Assembly: GCA_965233665.1 (NCBI GenBank)
Contig: CBDDTG010000065.1
Location: 1 to 64,000, forward strand
Length of the DNA stretch: 64,000 nucleotides
Direction of reading: 5' to 3'
DNA from: Bacterioplanes sp965233665
GTDB lineage: Bacteria; Pseudomonadota; Gammaproteobacteria; Pseudomonadales; Oceanobacteraceae
Position 1 is the stretch's first letter; every line of letters begins with the position of its first letter. Under the pieces are notes generated by a model. That model saw only the letters and a list, made by a program, of their open reading frames with translations, searched no databases and had not been told where the DNA came from. Below are positions 25,865 through 34,750 of the stretch, in pieces. Made by a program: the position numbers and the translations under genes.

Positions 25865-27052
25865 TCAATCGCATCCAGGGTTATTCCCTAAATGCTGCCT
25901 ACCTGAGTCTACAAACGAGGGGGCTGGAATCTGCTTGATGTTGCCATTAGGCAGGAAGCTTAACTTAGAAACATAGGTGTCTCGATTTAACGACGACGAA
26001 GGGCCATTACCCATATGGTAGGCAAAGTAATAGTCTGCTCCGATATTGAAGACGGTTCCATGCCCAGCGTTATAGCCTTGGCTATTGCTGTGTGGACGAG
26101 TTTCCCAGCTATTAAATGTCAGGCGGCAGGAGTGACGGCTATTGGTTAGAGCTTCAACGGACGTGGCCTTTTTATAATAGGCTTGGTACTTCGAGCGGAA
26201 GTCGTTTTCGCTGTAAACGAAATAGTAGTAACCATTGCGGTAAAATAGGTTGGGTGCTTCGGCTATGTTTTCGTCATATAGGCCATTCGGTAACGAGTTG
26301 TCGATGATTTGCTTGTTTTTTAAGTTGACGGAGCTGTTTGCATTGCCTGAGCCGGTAAACCAAGTGTAAGACAGCCACGGTTCGCCTTGCTGGTCGACAA
26401 AATGTTGGTGTCAATTCGAATGCGATCTCTGCCAAAATCACCTGCCTTTGCAGATGATTTAATGTTCGTACCTTCAATGTTAAAAGGGCGTGGGAGGCCG
26501 AAATTTCTAGTGTAAAAAGCGGTTGCCATTAAACCTAAACCCTCATTTCCGGCGGCAACTCCGGTGTCGAGCTCAAGGCATGATATGTCGGTATTTTTAA
26601 ACAGCAAAGACGTAAAGGAAAGCCATAGATCACCGTCATGCCATGCCACGTCGGGTGCCCAGATGTGACAGTAGCGGTGTTGATGCGTATTGCCGAGTAG
26701 GCCAGTTGTCGCTTGGCTGGGGTTGTAGGTTTTATAGTGAGTAACAAATGACGCTAACTCAGTACCGCCATTGGCCATTTGGGTAGTAAATGTCTCGATG
26801 GGTATGCGCCAGAGAACTCCAGCTCTGTGTCGCCGATTTTTGCTGTAGCTGGCTAGAGCGGCAAACCGGCTTCGTGATCTGAAATCCTCAGGCGATCCAG
26901 AGCGGGCACCGAATTATTCAGAGGTGCCCTAGGTAATCGCCCAGGACTAAAACGTCCGGGTCCGCTATCTGCTGTTTTAGTAAGACGGTATTTGCCTGCG
27001 CGTTGCCTGATATCAGAATGGTCAGTGCGATTGTTGCTGGTGTTCGTTTCAT
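25865..27052 (-). pseudogene. GH43 glycosidase gene, broken by repeat B and a frameshift
   Basis: Start at 27052 after AAAGGAG, with a signal peptide (TIALTILISGNAQA) and the GH43 catalytic base in IADPDVLVLGDY. At 26932 the frame runs into repeat B. Beyond the repeat the protein resumes (LWRIPIETFTTQMANGG, then WAPDVAWHDGDLWLSFT and RIRIDTNI). One T appears to be missing near 26402; the next frame continues FVDQQGEPWLSYTWFTGSG, then IAEAPNLFYRNGYYYFVY with the acid Glu, to a stop at 25865. All three GH43 acidic residues are recognisable, so the intact ancestor was probably an exported arabinan/xylan-type glycosidase. Confidence 0.8.
26809..26932 (+). repeat. Repeat family B, copy inserted in the GH43 gene
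   Basis: Begins gccagagaactccagctctg and ends gggcaccgaattattcagaggtgccc. Both ends form hairpins (AGAnCTcCAGCTCT-like, and GGGCACC/GGTGCCC). The two flanks carry consecutive parts of one glycosidase, so this copy arrived by insertion, perhaps with a small deletion. Confidence 0.85.
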
Positions 27053-27312
27053 CCTTGACTCCTTTGATTGCTACAGCGATTGGATGTTTGCCCAGTTCAT
27101 GATAGAGCAGAATTATGTGGTTACTGCCTAGCAAATGAAAACAATTTGCATAAGCATTTAGTATCAGGTTTAATCCCGGCCCTATCAATTAGGTGAACAC
27201 TTTGGGCACTTCGAACTCCTCGTAACCTCGACTCACCGGCGCCAATCATTGAGCCGCCATGGGCGAGTTCAGGAGTTCTCTGCGCTATCTAAAGGGGAGA
27301 GGAAGGGGAGTT

Positions 27313-29715
27313 ATGAGCAGCATGCGTCTTTCGCCATTGGCCGTCGCCATTATGGCCATCAGCAGTCACAGCTTGGCCGGCGACAAGCACCAAGAACTGG
27401 AAGCCGTTGTGGTAACCGGCGGTAAAATCGAGCGAGATTTGCAGCAAACCACCAGCGGTATCAGCGTGCTGGATCGACAATTGCTGGAGAGTAATAACAC
27501 CGAAAACCTCAACGATGCCCTGGTGCTGACACCCAATACCAGCATTAATGGCAAAGGGGGCTTCAGCATTCGCGGCATTAACGCCGAGGGTGGCCCGGCG
27601 GCAGATACCTCGACGGCCGATACCGCGGGTGTGGTGATGGACGGTGCCTATTTTGACGCCGATATTTTAGAAATGGGCGTTGGCCTGTGGGACATCGGCA
27701 GCGTTGAAGTGTACAAAGGCCCGCAGTCGACCAGTCAGGGCAAAAACGCCTTGGCTGGCACCATTGTGGTAAAAACCAACGACCCGGTGTTTTATCGTGA
27801 AGGCTCGGTGCGCCTAGGCTTTGGCACAGACAACACTCAAATCAGCAGCGTCATGTATAACCAGGCGCTGACGGATGAATGGGCGGTGCGCATTGCGGCA
27901 GACCGTGTGTACACCGACGGCCAAATCGAAAACGAATTTACCGGCGACGATGACGAAGCCCACGATGAGCACATTAATGGCCGGGTGAAATTATTGTATC
28001 GTCCATCCGAGCGCTTTAGTGCGTTATTGACCATTGGCCAAGATAAATCAGACCAAGGCGACGACCGCGCTTGCGGCGCTAATACCAGCCGCGCCGGTGT
28101 GTTTGAGTGTGATGAATTTAAGGCCTATCGCGACGTAGACGGCAAGCTAACCAACCGCTTTAACTACCAAACACTGAAGTTGCAAGCGCAGCTCAGCGAC
28201 GGCTGGGAACTCACCTCCATTACCTCCAACTCCTGGCGTGACCGCGCCGAGCGCCAAGATGCCGATAATATGGCGCCAAGCAACTCCAGCTATAGCGATG
28301 CGGCCAGCCTGGGTGTGCGTAACGAATCGGAAGAGGACAGCAGCCTGAACCAGGAGCTGCGCTTTAGCTTTGAAGGCGAGCAAATTCGCACCAGCTTTGG
28401 TTATTATTACAGCCAGAGCGAAGAAAAACGCGGCTACGACTTCTTGCTGGCCAACCCGCTCGATACTTATTTGCCCGGCTTTTACGCCGCCACCTCTACG
28501 GCGCCTTTCCCGGCCTACGAAAATGGCGTCAGCGATACGGTTTTGCAAACCCAATACCAAGATCGAGGCTCCGTGCGCGAAGCCACCAACCATGCGCTGT
28601 TTGCCGAGTTAGATTATCAACTGACGCAAGACACCACCTTATTGTTTGGCGCCCGCTTAGAGCGCGAAACCAATAAAAACTCAGCCGATATTTTTGCGCA
28701 AAACGTGAATTCCGACGCCATGGTGGCATTGGGCGCACGGGCCAACCCATTGTTTAATGCCCTAAAAGCCGGAGCCGAAGCAGGTGACCCAGCATCGCAA
28801 GCGCAATGGGGATTATTGTCAGCCTACATGACTGTGGCCGGAGTTGACCCGAACAACCTGCAGCAAGACAGCCTAAGCCAGGTGCTGAATGTGCTGGCAT
28901 CGGCCAGCAATAACACCTCAGAAAAAGACGTCGAAAACAACGTGTTGTTGCCTAAAATTGGCGTGCGCCATCAGTTTACCCAAGATCTGAGCGCGGGCTA
29001 TGTGGTGTCTCGCGGCTACCGCTCCGGCGGTGTCAGCTTAAACCCCATCAACACGCAGCAGCCGACGGTGGATTACGACCCGGAGTTTGTCACCAATCAT
29101 GAGCTGTCGTTGCGTAGCCAATGGCTGGATCAGCGTCTGACTGCCAACGCCAATGTGTATTACATGCAGTGGAAAGATCAGCAAGTGCAAGTGGTGGGTG
29201 CCAACCCGTACGACAGCTACACCACCAACGCTGGCTCATCGACGTTAAAAGGGTTGGAGCTGGATATTTACTTCCGCGCTGACAACGGCCTGCAGTTATT
29301 TGCTAACGCTGGCTTGGCAAAAACTCGTTACGATGATTTTGTGACCCGCAATCAAGACTTCTCTGGCAACCGCTTCCAGCTGGCGCCAGAAAAAACCGCC
29401 GCTGCTGGCGTGGGTTATGATCAGGGCATTGGCTATCGCGCCTTTGTGACGCAAACCTATACCAGCGATGTGTATTTAAATAACGACAACACCAAGCAGC
29501 TACCGGCGTATTCACTGACCAATCTGCGCCTGGGCTATGCCGCTGCCAGCTGGAAAGTGGAAGCCTACGTCAACAACCTGTTCGACCGTCGCGCTAAAAC
29601 CTACAGCTACGACTACAGCGGTTACGCACCTGAAGAAGGCTTTACCCTGTATGGCGATTACAGCCATTGGGTACCGGCGCGTACCGCAGGCTTAGTGGCA
29701 CAGTACGACTTTTAA
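27313..29715 (+). CDS. TonB-dependent outer-membrane receptor
   Basis: An 800-residue receptor: signal peptide (LSPLAVAIMAISSHSLAG), TonB-box-like ELEAVVVTGGK, plug domain with GGFSIRGINAEGG and SVEVYKGPQSTSQGKNALAG, and a 22-strand barrel ending in GLVAQYDF with the terminal Phe. The start MSSMRLSP is preferred because AAGGGGAG precedes it; 18 codons of open frame lie upstream. The beta-barrel end and length fit siderophore/vitamin/glycan receptors; the ligand is not evident. The nearby broken GH43 gene would be consistent with a former glycan locus, but this is conjecture. Confidence 0.92.
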   Translation: MSSMRLSPLAVAIMAISSHSLAGDKHQELEAVVVTGGKIERDLQQTTSGISVLDRQLLESNNTENLNDALVLTPNTSINGKGGFSIRGINAEGGPAADTSTADTAGVVMDGAYFDADILEMGVGLWDIGSVEVYKGPQSTSQGKNALAGTIVVKTNDPVFYREGSVRLGFGTDNTQISSVMYNQALTDEWAVRIAADRVYTDGQIENEFTGDDDEAHDEHINGRVKLLYRPSERFSALLTIGQDKSDQGDDRACGANTSRAGVFECDEFKAYRDVDGKLTNRFNYQTLKLQAQLSDGWELTSITSNSWRDRAERQDADNMAPSNSSYSDAASLGVRNESEEDSSLNQELRFSFEGEQIRTSFGYYYSQSEEKRGYDFLLANPLDTYLPGFYAATSTAPFPAYENGVSDTVLQTQYQDRGSVREATNHALFAELDYQLTQDTTLLFGARLERETNKNSADIFAQNVNSDAMVALGARANPLFNALKAGAEAGDPASQAQWGLLSAYMTVAGVDPNNLQQDSLSQVLNVLASASNNTSEKDVENNVLLPKIGVRHQFTQDLSAGYVVSRGYRSGGVSLNPINTQQPTVDYDPEFVTNHELSLRSQWLDQRLTANANVYYMQWKDQQVQVVGANPYDSYTTNAGSSTLKGLELDIYFRADNGLQLFANAGLAKTRYDDFVTRNQDFSGNRFQLAPEKTAAAGVGYDQGIGYRAFVTQTYTSDVYLNNDNTKQLPAYSLTNLRLGYAAASWKVEAYVNNLFDRRAKTYSYDYSGYAPEEGFTLYGDYSHWVPARTAGLVAQYDF

Positions 29716-29741
29716 CCGGTAAGGATTTTAAGTTGCTTTAT

Positions 29742-29772
29742 AAAAAGCCGCGGTTATTGCCGCGGCTTTTTT
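29742..29772 (+). terminator. Rho-independent terminator of the receptor gene
   Basis: AAAAAGCCGCGG pairs with CCGCGGCTTTTTT around a 6-nt loop, 27 bases after the receptor stop. Confidence 0.9.
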
Positions 29773-29907
29773 GTGGCTGAAGCTATTATCCACGCTCAAC
29801 GTCTTTTCGATAATGGAGTTGCGGTTATGGCCGTGGCCAACGAAGGCTGGTTGCTAAAGCGTGTAAGCCTTAGATTGAGAATTGAAGCCGAGTTGGAGTC
29901 CCCAAGC

Positions 29908-29950
29908 CCTATGCCCTCCTTGAGGGATCTTATCCCTCACGTTGGGCGGA
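29908..29950 (+). repeat. Family A REP hairpin alone
   Basis: Only the REP-like end of family A (ccctccttgaggga ... tccctcacg) followed by gggcgg. It lies just before the lipoprotein gene end. Confidence 0.75.
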
Positions 29951-29961
29951 AAAAGCCATGG

Positions 29962-30369
29962 CTAACGTAGCTTGCTGACTGTATGGGTAACACCGCCCGG
30001 CGCTACATAAAAGTTTGCATCTGCCTTGGAGAAGCACTGCCCAGAAAAGCTGGTGAAATCGGCATAGCGAGGAATTTCTCTGTGATGAACAACGGTGTTG
30101 CCTTTTGCGAACACCGCTAGAGTAATGCCGTCATTCTCAGAGATTCGGCTGTTTTTTTCGAGATTCCAATGGAAGCCAAGAACCTTTTTGGCGGAAGCGT
30201 TGTTTGAATAGGGCGCGAAGAAACAAACTTTGGTCCAGTTTCCTTTAACCGTGTCTTCGAGCTTGATGGCTCCAGCATCTTTCTCAATTTCTAGTACATT
30301 ACTGTAGGCACCTTCCTGGCTACATGCGCCAAGCACGAGAGTGAAGGCGATTAAAAGTCTTTTGTTCAA
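29962..30369 (-). CDS. Small lipoprotein, TTG start
   Basis: A 135-residue lipoprotein. The start is TTG at 30369, decided by AGGAGG seven bases upstream; the open frame runs 24 codons further into a spacer next to repeat A. The signal is NKRLLIAFTLVLGAC. The mature part (VKGNWTKVCFFAPYSNNASA ... GNTVVHHREIPRYADF ... PGGVTHTVSKLR) is not in a family I recognise. It lies between two family A repeats and is accessory. Confidence 0.65.
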   Translation of the reverse strand: MNKRLLIAFTLVLGACSQEGAYSNVLEIEKDAGAIKLEDTVKGNWTKVCFFAPYSNNASAKKVLGFHWNLEKNSRISENDGITLAVFAKGNTVVHHREIPRYADFTSFSGQCFSKADANFYVAPGGVTHTVSKLR

Positions 30370-30439
30370 TATGTGCCTCCTGGGTGGCAATTGAGTTGAA
30401 TGACCAGTTTTTGCCGAGCTGGGTTTTAGGTTTATTGCC

Positions 30440-30832
30440 AAGCCCTATGCCCTCCTTGAAGGATCTTATCCCTCACGCCGGGCGGGCGAGCGACTGAAAG
30501 CGTATATCGAGGCAGTTTCTGCCAGGCAAAAAGCGAGCGGCAGTCGCCCTCGACTAGCGCAGCTTACAAACCGTAAGTGAGCATGGCGAGGCGCTTTTTA
30601 ACGCTGCAGAAACAACGTAGATAGCTTTCAGCCTGCTTTGCACTGTGCAGGCCGTTATTCCTGAGTTGCCAATGCTGTGGTCGCCGCAACGCCAACAGCC
30701 TGCATCCAGGCAGGATGTTGGCTGGTGCTGCCGTCCGGGCAGTCCCTACGGGCACAGCCATTACCAACTCAGGCGGCCTGCTAAGGCGCGGAAAACCTAG
30801 GCGCGAGAGCTAGTTCAAGGCTTGGGGTGTAT
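30440..30832 (+). repeat. Repeat family A, long form
   Basis: REP hairpin (one mismatch), linking module gcgactgaaagcgtatat ... gtaagtgagcatggcgag, then the 120-base imperfect palindrome and tail ending cttggggtgt. Ends directly at the stop region of the truncated Nudix gene. Confidence 0.9.
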
Positions 30833-30838
30833 GTCTCG

Positions 30839-31066
30839 CTAGTCCCTTGCAAGCTCAATTGACTTGCACCAAAAACAAAAATTGTCTCCTTCTTCTCTGG
30901 CAGCTGTTTCTTCAAATGTTTCGCCTTCTTCCATGCCACCAGTAACACCTTGCCAGAAAGCAGGCAGGCCAGAATTAGAATGTTGAACTCGCTTCAACAA
31001 AAAGAATCGAACACTTCCCTCCTCAGCGCGGTAAAGAAAGGCATTTATAGAAAAAGGTTGTCTCAT
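30839..31066 (-). pseudogene. Truncated Nudix hydrolase
   Basis: The first 55 residues read as a Nudix protein (NAFLYRAEEGSVRFFLLKR, then the beginning of the Nudix box GGMEEGETFEETAARE). The box should continue with a second REXXEE part, but here the frame goes to EGDNFCFWCKSIELARD and stops next to repeat A. At 75 residues it is about half the normal length and lacks the catalytic Glu pair. Inactive remnant, in the same direction as the gene before it. Confidence 0.7.
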
Positions 31067-31068
31067 TA

Positions 31069-31509
31069 TTATTGCTCGCTCCTAAATTCATTATATGCTT
31101 CGGCCCAATCTGATCTTTCAGTGCTGTCTTCGAATTGTAGTTCTATATCTATTATATTCAGATAATCTAGAACTGCTTCTCTTTCTTCTATGTTCCAACT
31201 CCTGAATTTCATCGCTGTCAATGTTCTAAGTACGTTTTCTGGACACAAGTCGTCAATAAAGTATGGAGCGCTTAGAAGCTCAAGGATTCTTGGCAAATAA
31301 TATCGATATGCTCGACTGCTAGTCCAGTGGTTGGGAACTTCTGTCGCAATACTATATCCATCCTCTCCAGAAATCTCGTTTAACTTCATATTTAGAATTT
31401 TTTCCTGCCAAGTATCTGGATGGCAATAGTCGCAGGAAAACGGTTTGGTCGGCCTGTATTTGGAAAAGACTTTGTATAATTCTTTTAGTGTTTTCGATTT
31501 AGATTGCAT
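31069..31509 (-). CDS. Hypothetical protein
   Basis: A 146-residue soluble protein with a CDYCHP pair of Cys and His near residues 26-31 (possible metal site), then a helical part (ELLSAPYFIDDLCPENVLRT) ending in an acidic tail. No known family recognised. It ends two bases before the Nudix remnant, so the two were probably one transcript. Low GC compared with core genes suggests it was acquired. Confidence 0.55.
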   Translation of the reverse strand: MQSKSKTLKELYKVFSKYRPTKPFSCDYCHPDTWQEKILNMKLNEISGEDGYSIATEVPNHWTSSRAYRYYLPRILELLSAPYFIDDLCPENVLRTLTAMKFRSWNIEEREAVLDYLNIIDIELQFEDSTERSDWAEAYNEFRSEQ

Positions 31510-31551
31510 GGGTTATTTTTCGTCGTAGATAGAAGCTTATTGATGTGCGTG

Positions 31552-31685
31552 CCATACTGTGGTCGCCGCAACGCCAACAGCCTGTATTGGCTGGTGCTGC
31601 CATCCAGGCAGCCCCTGCGGGCACAGCCATTGCCCACTCAGGCGACCTACTAAGGCGCGGAAGCGATTTTAAGGCTTGGGGTGGT
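31552..31685 (+). repeat. Partial repeat family A
   Basis: Contains gtggtcgccgcaacgccaac, a shortened inner hairpin, ggcagcccctgcgggcac and the tail actcaggcgacctactaagg ... cttggggtg. The REP end is missing. Confidence 0.85.
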
Positions 31686-31690
31686 GTCCC

Positions 31691-32242
31691 TTAGGCACGT
31701 CGTCTGGAGCATACAAAATCATTCTTCGTAAAGCTCCAGTTACACGTTTTCCCATCTAGATAAATATATCCATGTGGTTTGCCTAGATACCGATCGTGAC
31801 CGGGCAAACCCATGTAGTTTCCCTGAAATATCTTGTACCAACCTCCAAGGTTGATGTCTACGTCATGCGCTTCAGTTGAGTATTTTTCTTGAGCCATAAG
31901 GTGGATGTGTCTTTCACCTAAATAGATTGAGTAGGGTGCATGAACTAGCCAAAAAATCAAAAATGAACTGGCTATTAGTATCCACTTGCTTGAGGTTTTT
32001 TTCTTTAGGACGAAGGCAGAAAGAACCGCTATGATTAGAGCGGTATACAGAGAAAGTGAAACTATACTGAATAGTTTTACTGTCGCTATAGCAGGGCCAA
32101 GAAACAGTTGGATGAAAGGACTCAAGAGCGATAATACAATCCAAGCTACGACAGTTATAATCCAAGCTACGGTAGAGCTGTAGAAGGACGCTACCGCTAT
32201 GATAATCACTATGAGTCCTAGTATTATTGCGAATCTTTTCAC
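31691..32242 (-). CDS. Hypothetical membrane protein, GTG start
   Basis: A 183-residue protein with about four membrane helices (KRFAIILGLIVIIIAVASFY first, FAFVLKK-flanked ones later) and a soluble C-terminal part (GWYKIFQGNYMGLPGHDRYL ... DGKTCNWSFTKNDF). GTG at 32242 is the start because GGAG lies six bases upstream; the open frame continues 86 codons back into an IS110 trace. No family recognised. Accessory in context: A and C repeats surround it. Confidence 0.6.
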   Translation of the reverse strand: MKRFAIILGLIVIIIAVASFYSSTVAWIITVVAWIVLSLLSPFIQLFLGPAIATVKLFSIVSLSLYTALIIAVLSAFVLKKKTSSKWILIASSFLIFWLVHAPYSIYLGERHIHLMAQEKYSTEAHDVDINLGGWYKIFQGNYMGLPGHDRYLGKPHGYIYLDGKTCNWSFTKNDFVCSRRRA

Positions 32243-32399
32243 TTTATCTCCATGTATGGTTTGGTATTTAATGCATGGGTACCTGACTGTGCAAGCAAAA
32301 AACAGTCTTTGATAACGATCTTTCATATAGTGCAACCATCTGTTCGGATTCTGTCCGGCTTTCTGGCCACATCCTTGATGAGCATCGCCGGCCTGGTTC

Positions 32400-32477
32400 T
32401 CATTGATTTGGATCGCTATCGTGAATTTGAATAACTGATTTCGCGAGATCAATTCCAATGATTGCCAACTGTTCCAT
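32400..32477 (-). mobile_element. N-terminal remnant of an IS110-family transposase
   Basis: From ATG at 32477 the frame reads MEQLAIIGIDLAKSVIQIHD and five more codons to a stop. IGIDLAKxxxQxH is the start of IS110/IS1111 (DEDD) transposases and contains the first catalytic Asp. The rest of the gene is gone. Confidence 0.6.
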
Positions 32478-32544
32478 ATCAACTTCTCATTAAATACCAA
32501 GCTTATAGCTGAGGCTAAGGGCGTCTATTTCATTAGTCTAATAA

Positions 32545-32665
32545 TGTGCTTGCCTACTACTACCCACGCCTCAAAGTTCTGACACTTCAACGCTAAGCCA
32601 CTGATTTATCTGGCGGCTAAGCTACCACCCTATGGAAATACAGACAAGCAGGCCCGGAAAGTGGG
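32545..32665 (-). repeat. Repeat family C, copy 2 (first half)
   Basis: Reverse complement matches copies 1 and 3 through TTGTCT - 17 nt - TAGCTT, atcagtgg, and ccacgcctcaaagttctga (plus strand). Downstream in its direction is the membrane protein gene at 32242. Confidence 0.75.
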
Positions 32666-32756
32666 CTATTTCATGTCGTCTTGTGAAATATACGGGTTAA
32701 GTATCAGTATGCCTTTGCAGTTGGTACTGGGCCACTTGTAACCGTACTAAATTTTA

Positions 32757-33000
32757 AACTCGCTTTCTCGCCCAGGTTTTCCGCGCCTTAGCAGGCCGCC
32801 TGAGTTGGCAATGGCTGTGCCCGCAGGGGCTGCCTGGACGGCAGCACCAGCCAACATCCTGCCGGGATGCAGGCTGTTGGCGTTGTGGCGACCACAGCAT
32901 TGGCAACTCAGGAATCACGGCCTGCGCAGCGCAATGCAGGGAGTTCGCCGGCCCGGCGTGAGGGATAAGATCCCTCAAGGAGGGCATGGGGTTTGGCGCG
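32757..33000 (-). repeat. Repeat family A, standard form
   Basis: Tail, imperfect palindrome, cggcctgcgcagcgc block and REP hairpin (gtgagggataagatccctca) in reverse order, as in 17529-17765 read backwards. Confidence 0.92.
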
Positions 33001-33011
33001 AATAAAGTACT

Positions 33012-33182
33012 TTGTACGCGAGTCCGACCCAAATGCTCATTTACTGCAAGTAAGTTGCGCTAGTCGAGGGCGACTGCCGCTCGTTTTTTGCCTGGCAGAA
33101 ACTGCCTCGATGTACGCTTTCATTCGCTCGCCCGCCCGGCGTGAGGGATGGGATCCCTCAAGGAGGGCATAGGGTTTGGCGT
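33012..33182 (-). repeat. Repeat family A, second module plus REP
   Basis: The linking module (gctcatttactgcaagtaag ... gtcgagggcgactgccgctc ... gtacgctttca) followed by a REP hairpin with a changed loop (gtgagggatgggatccctca). Together with the previous copy it makes a tandem. Confidence 0.88.
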
Positions 33183-33227
33183 TTAAAAACAATCGGCGCT
33201 GCTCCAGAAAACCTAAACAGCGCCCAT

Positions 33228-33261
33228 AAAAAAAGCCGCGACATTCACCGAGGCTTTTTTA
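33228..33261. terminator. Terminator-like hairpin
   Basis: AAAAAAAGCC(gcg) and (gag)GGCTTTTTT arms flank a 13-nt loop, 41 bases after the methyltransferase stop, with T runs on both strands. Confidence 0.6.
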
Positions 33262-33301
33262 TTAAAACGAACAGAGCTTCAGCACTGAACTCAAACTCAC
33301 A

Positions 33302-34670
33302 TCACAAACGCTTTAACCTAGCCACAAACATGGTATCAGCATCCTGCTCAGGCGCGCCGAGCATGGTTTGCTCCAGCAGCTGCCAGCCATCATTTTGTTG
33401 CATAAAGTCCGCTACTTGCTGCTCGTTTTCTTCCACTTGCCAGCTGCAGGTGGCGTAGAACAGCTCGCCGCCCGGGCGCACGGATTGGCTGGCCAAGGTC
33501 AGCAGGCGTTGCTGCAGTGCCATCAGCTCGGCGTTGTCGTCGGCACTTAAGCGCCAGCGTGCGTCTGGGTTGCGGCGCCAGGTGCCACTGGAGGAGCAGG
33601 GGGCGTCGACCAATACTTTATCGAAGCCTTGTTGGCGGGCAATTTCTTGCGGCAATTTCAGCGGTTGCTGACCATCCCAAACAAAGCTGCGAATGTTCAG
33701 CAGTTGGCCACGTTTGGCACGGCGCTTTAATTCGACCAGTTTTTGCTCGTACAAATCGGTGGCAATGACCGCGCCTTTATTGTTCATCTGGCTGGCCAGG
33801 GCAATGGCTTTGCCACCGGCGCCGGCGCAAGCATCCCAGATTTTTTCACCTGGCTTGGGCGCCACGGCGGCAACAATGTGTTGGCTGGCTAAATCCTGAA
33901 TTTCAATGACGCCGGCTTTGTACAGTTGGCTCTGGCTTAAGCCGCGGCCGCCTAAGGCGCACAGTTGTTGGCCGCGGCGCTGCACAGAGACTTTTTCTTG
34001 CTGCAGCTCACGGGCCACGGCGGCGACGTCTAGGCCGTCATGGTTGGCAATGGGGTTAATGCGCAACCAAGTAGGCGCTGCTTGGCCTTTGCTGTTGCAG
34101 CCATTGCTGAAATTGCTCGTCGCTCCAGTGGCTGTACTCTTGGCGTTGGCGCAGGGCGGGCATCCAGCTAGGTCGAATGCCGTGCCACAGCAGCCATGCC
34201 GCTGACAGCGGTTGCTCGGCTTGGTCGCGGAATTGGCGGAAGACCTCGGTGCGGCGCTCGTAGTTGCGAAAGCCGTCTGGCCAGCGCCAGTTTTCTTGGC
34301 AGCGCTGCTGCACCCAGTGCCACAAATGATGTGGGTCGAGTTGGTCGGCGTCGACCGGTTGCCATGTTTTGTCCCAGGCTTGCCATTGGCCGTCGCTGAG
34401 CGCTTGTTCTTGGCGCTGTTGGTGCTCTAGCGCGCACGCCAGCTGTAAAAAACGCTGCGCCTGATAGAGCGCCAGTGCCAATGATGGTTGTTGGCGCAGG
34501 GCGGCATTTTTGCCGCTGTGCTTGCGCAGCCAGCGATCCAGCGGAATGGCGTTGGGGCGTTGCAGCCATTGCAACCATAAGCCGCTGAGCTCGCGGTAAT
34601 GCAGGCGGTCATCGGCTTGTGGGCGACGGGGTTTTTGGCGGGGAACTCGACTGAATCTAGACATGGTCAA
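33302..34670 (-). pseudogene. RsmB/Nop2-type RNA m5C methyltransferase, split by a frameshift
   Basis: Two overlapping frames make one protein of about 450 residues. The first (34056-34670, 204 codons) is the helical N-terminal part (DRLHYRELSGLWLQWLQRP). The second (from about 34090 to 33302) gives the SAM-dependent domain: QAAPTWLRINPIANHDGLD, WDACAGAGGKAIALASQM (motif I), KVLVDAPCSSSGTWRRNPD (motif IV Cys) and FYATCSWQVEENE (motif VI catalytic Cys). The frame changes by one base around 34070-34095. Both parts are well conserved, so a recent mutation or a sequence error are equally likely. If intact it would methylate cytosine in RNA. Confidence 0.8.
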
Positions 34671-34750
34671 CTCGTGCTATCGGCTGGTTGCGCCTTATAC
34701 GGAAAAACGCCGGCGATTGCCAGCCCTGTTGCCCGTGGAAGGGGCGGTGT

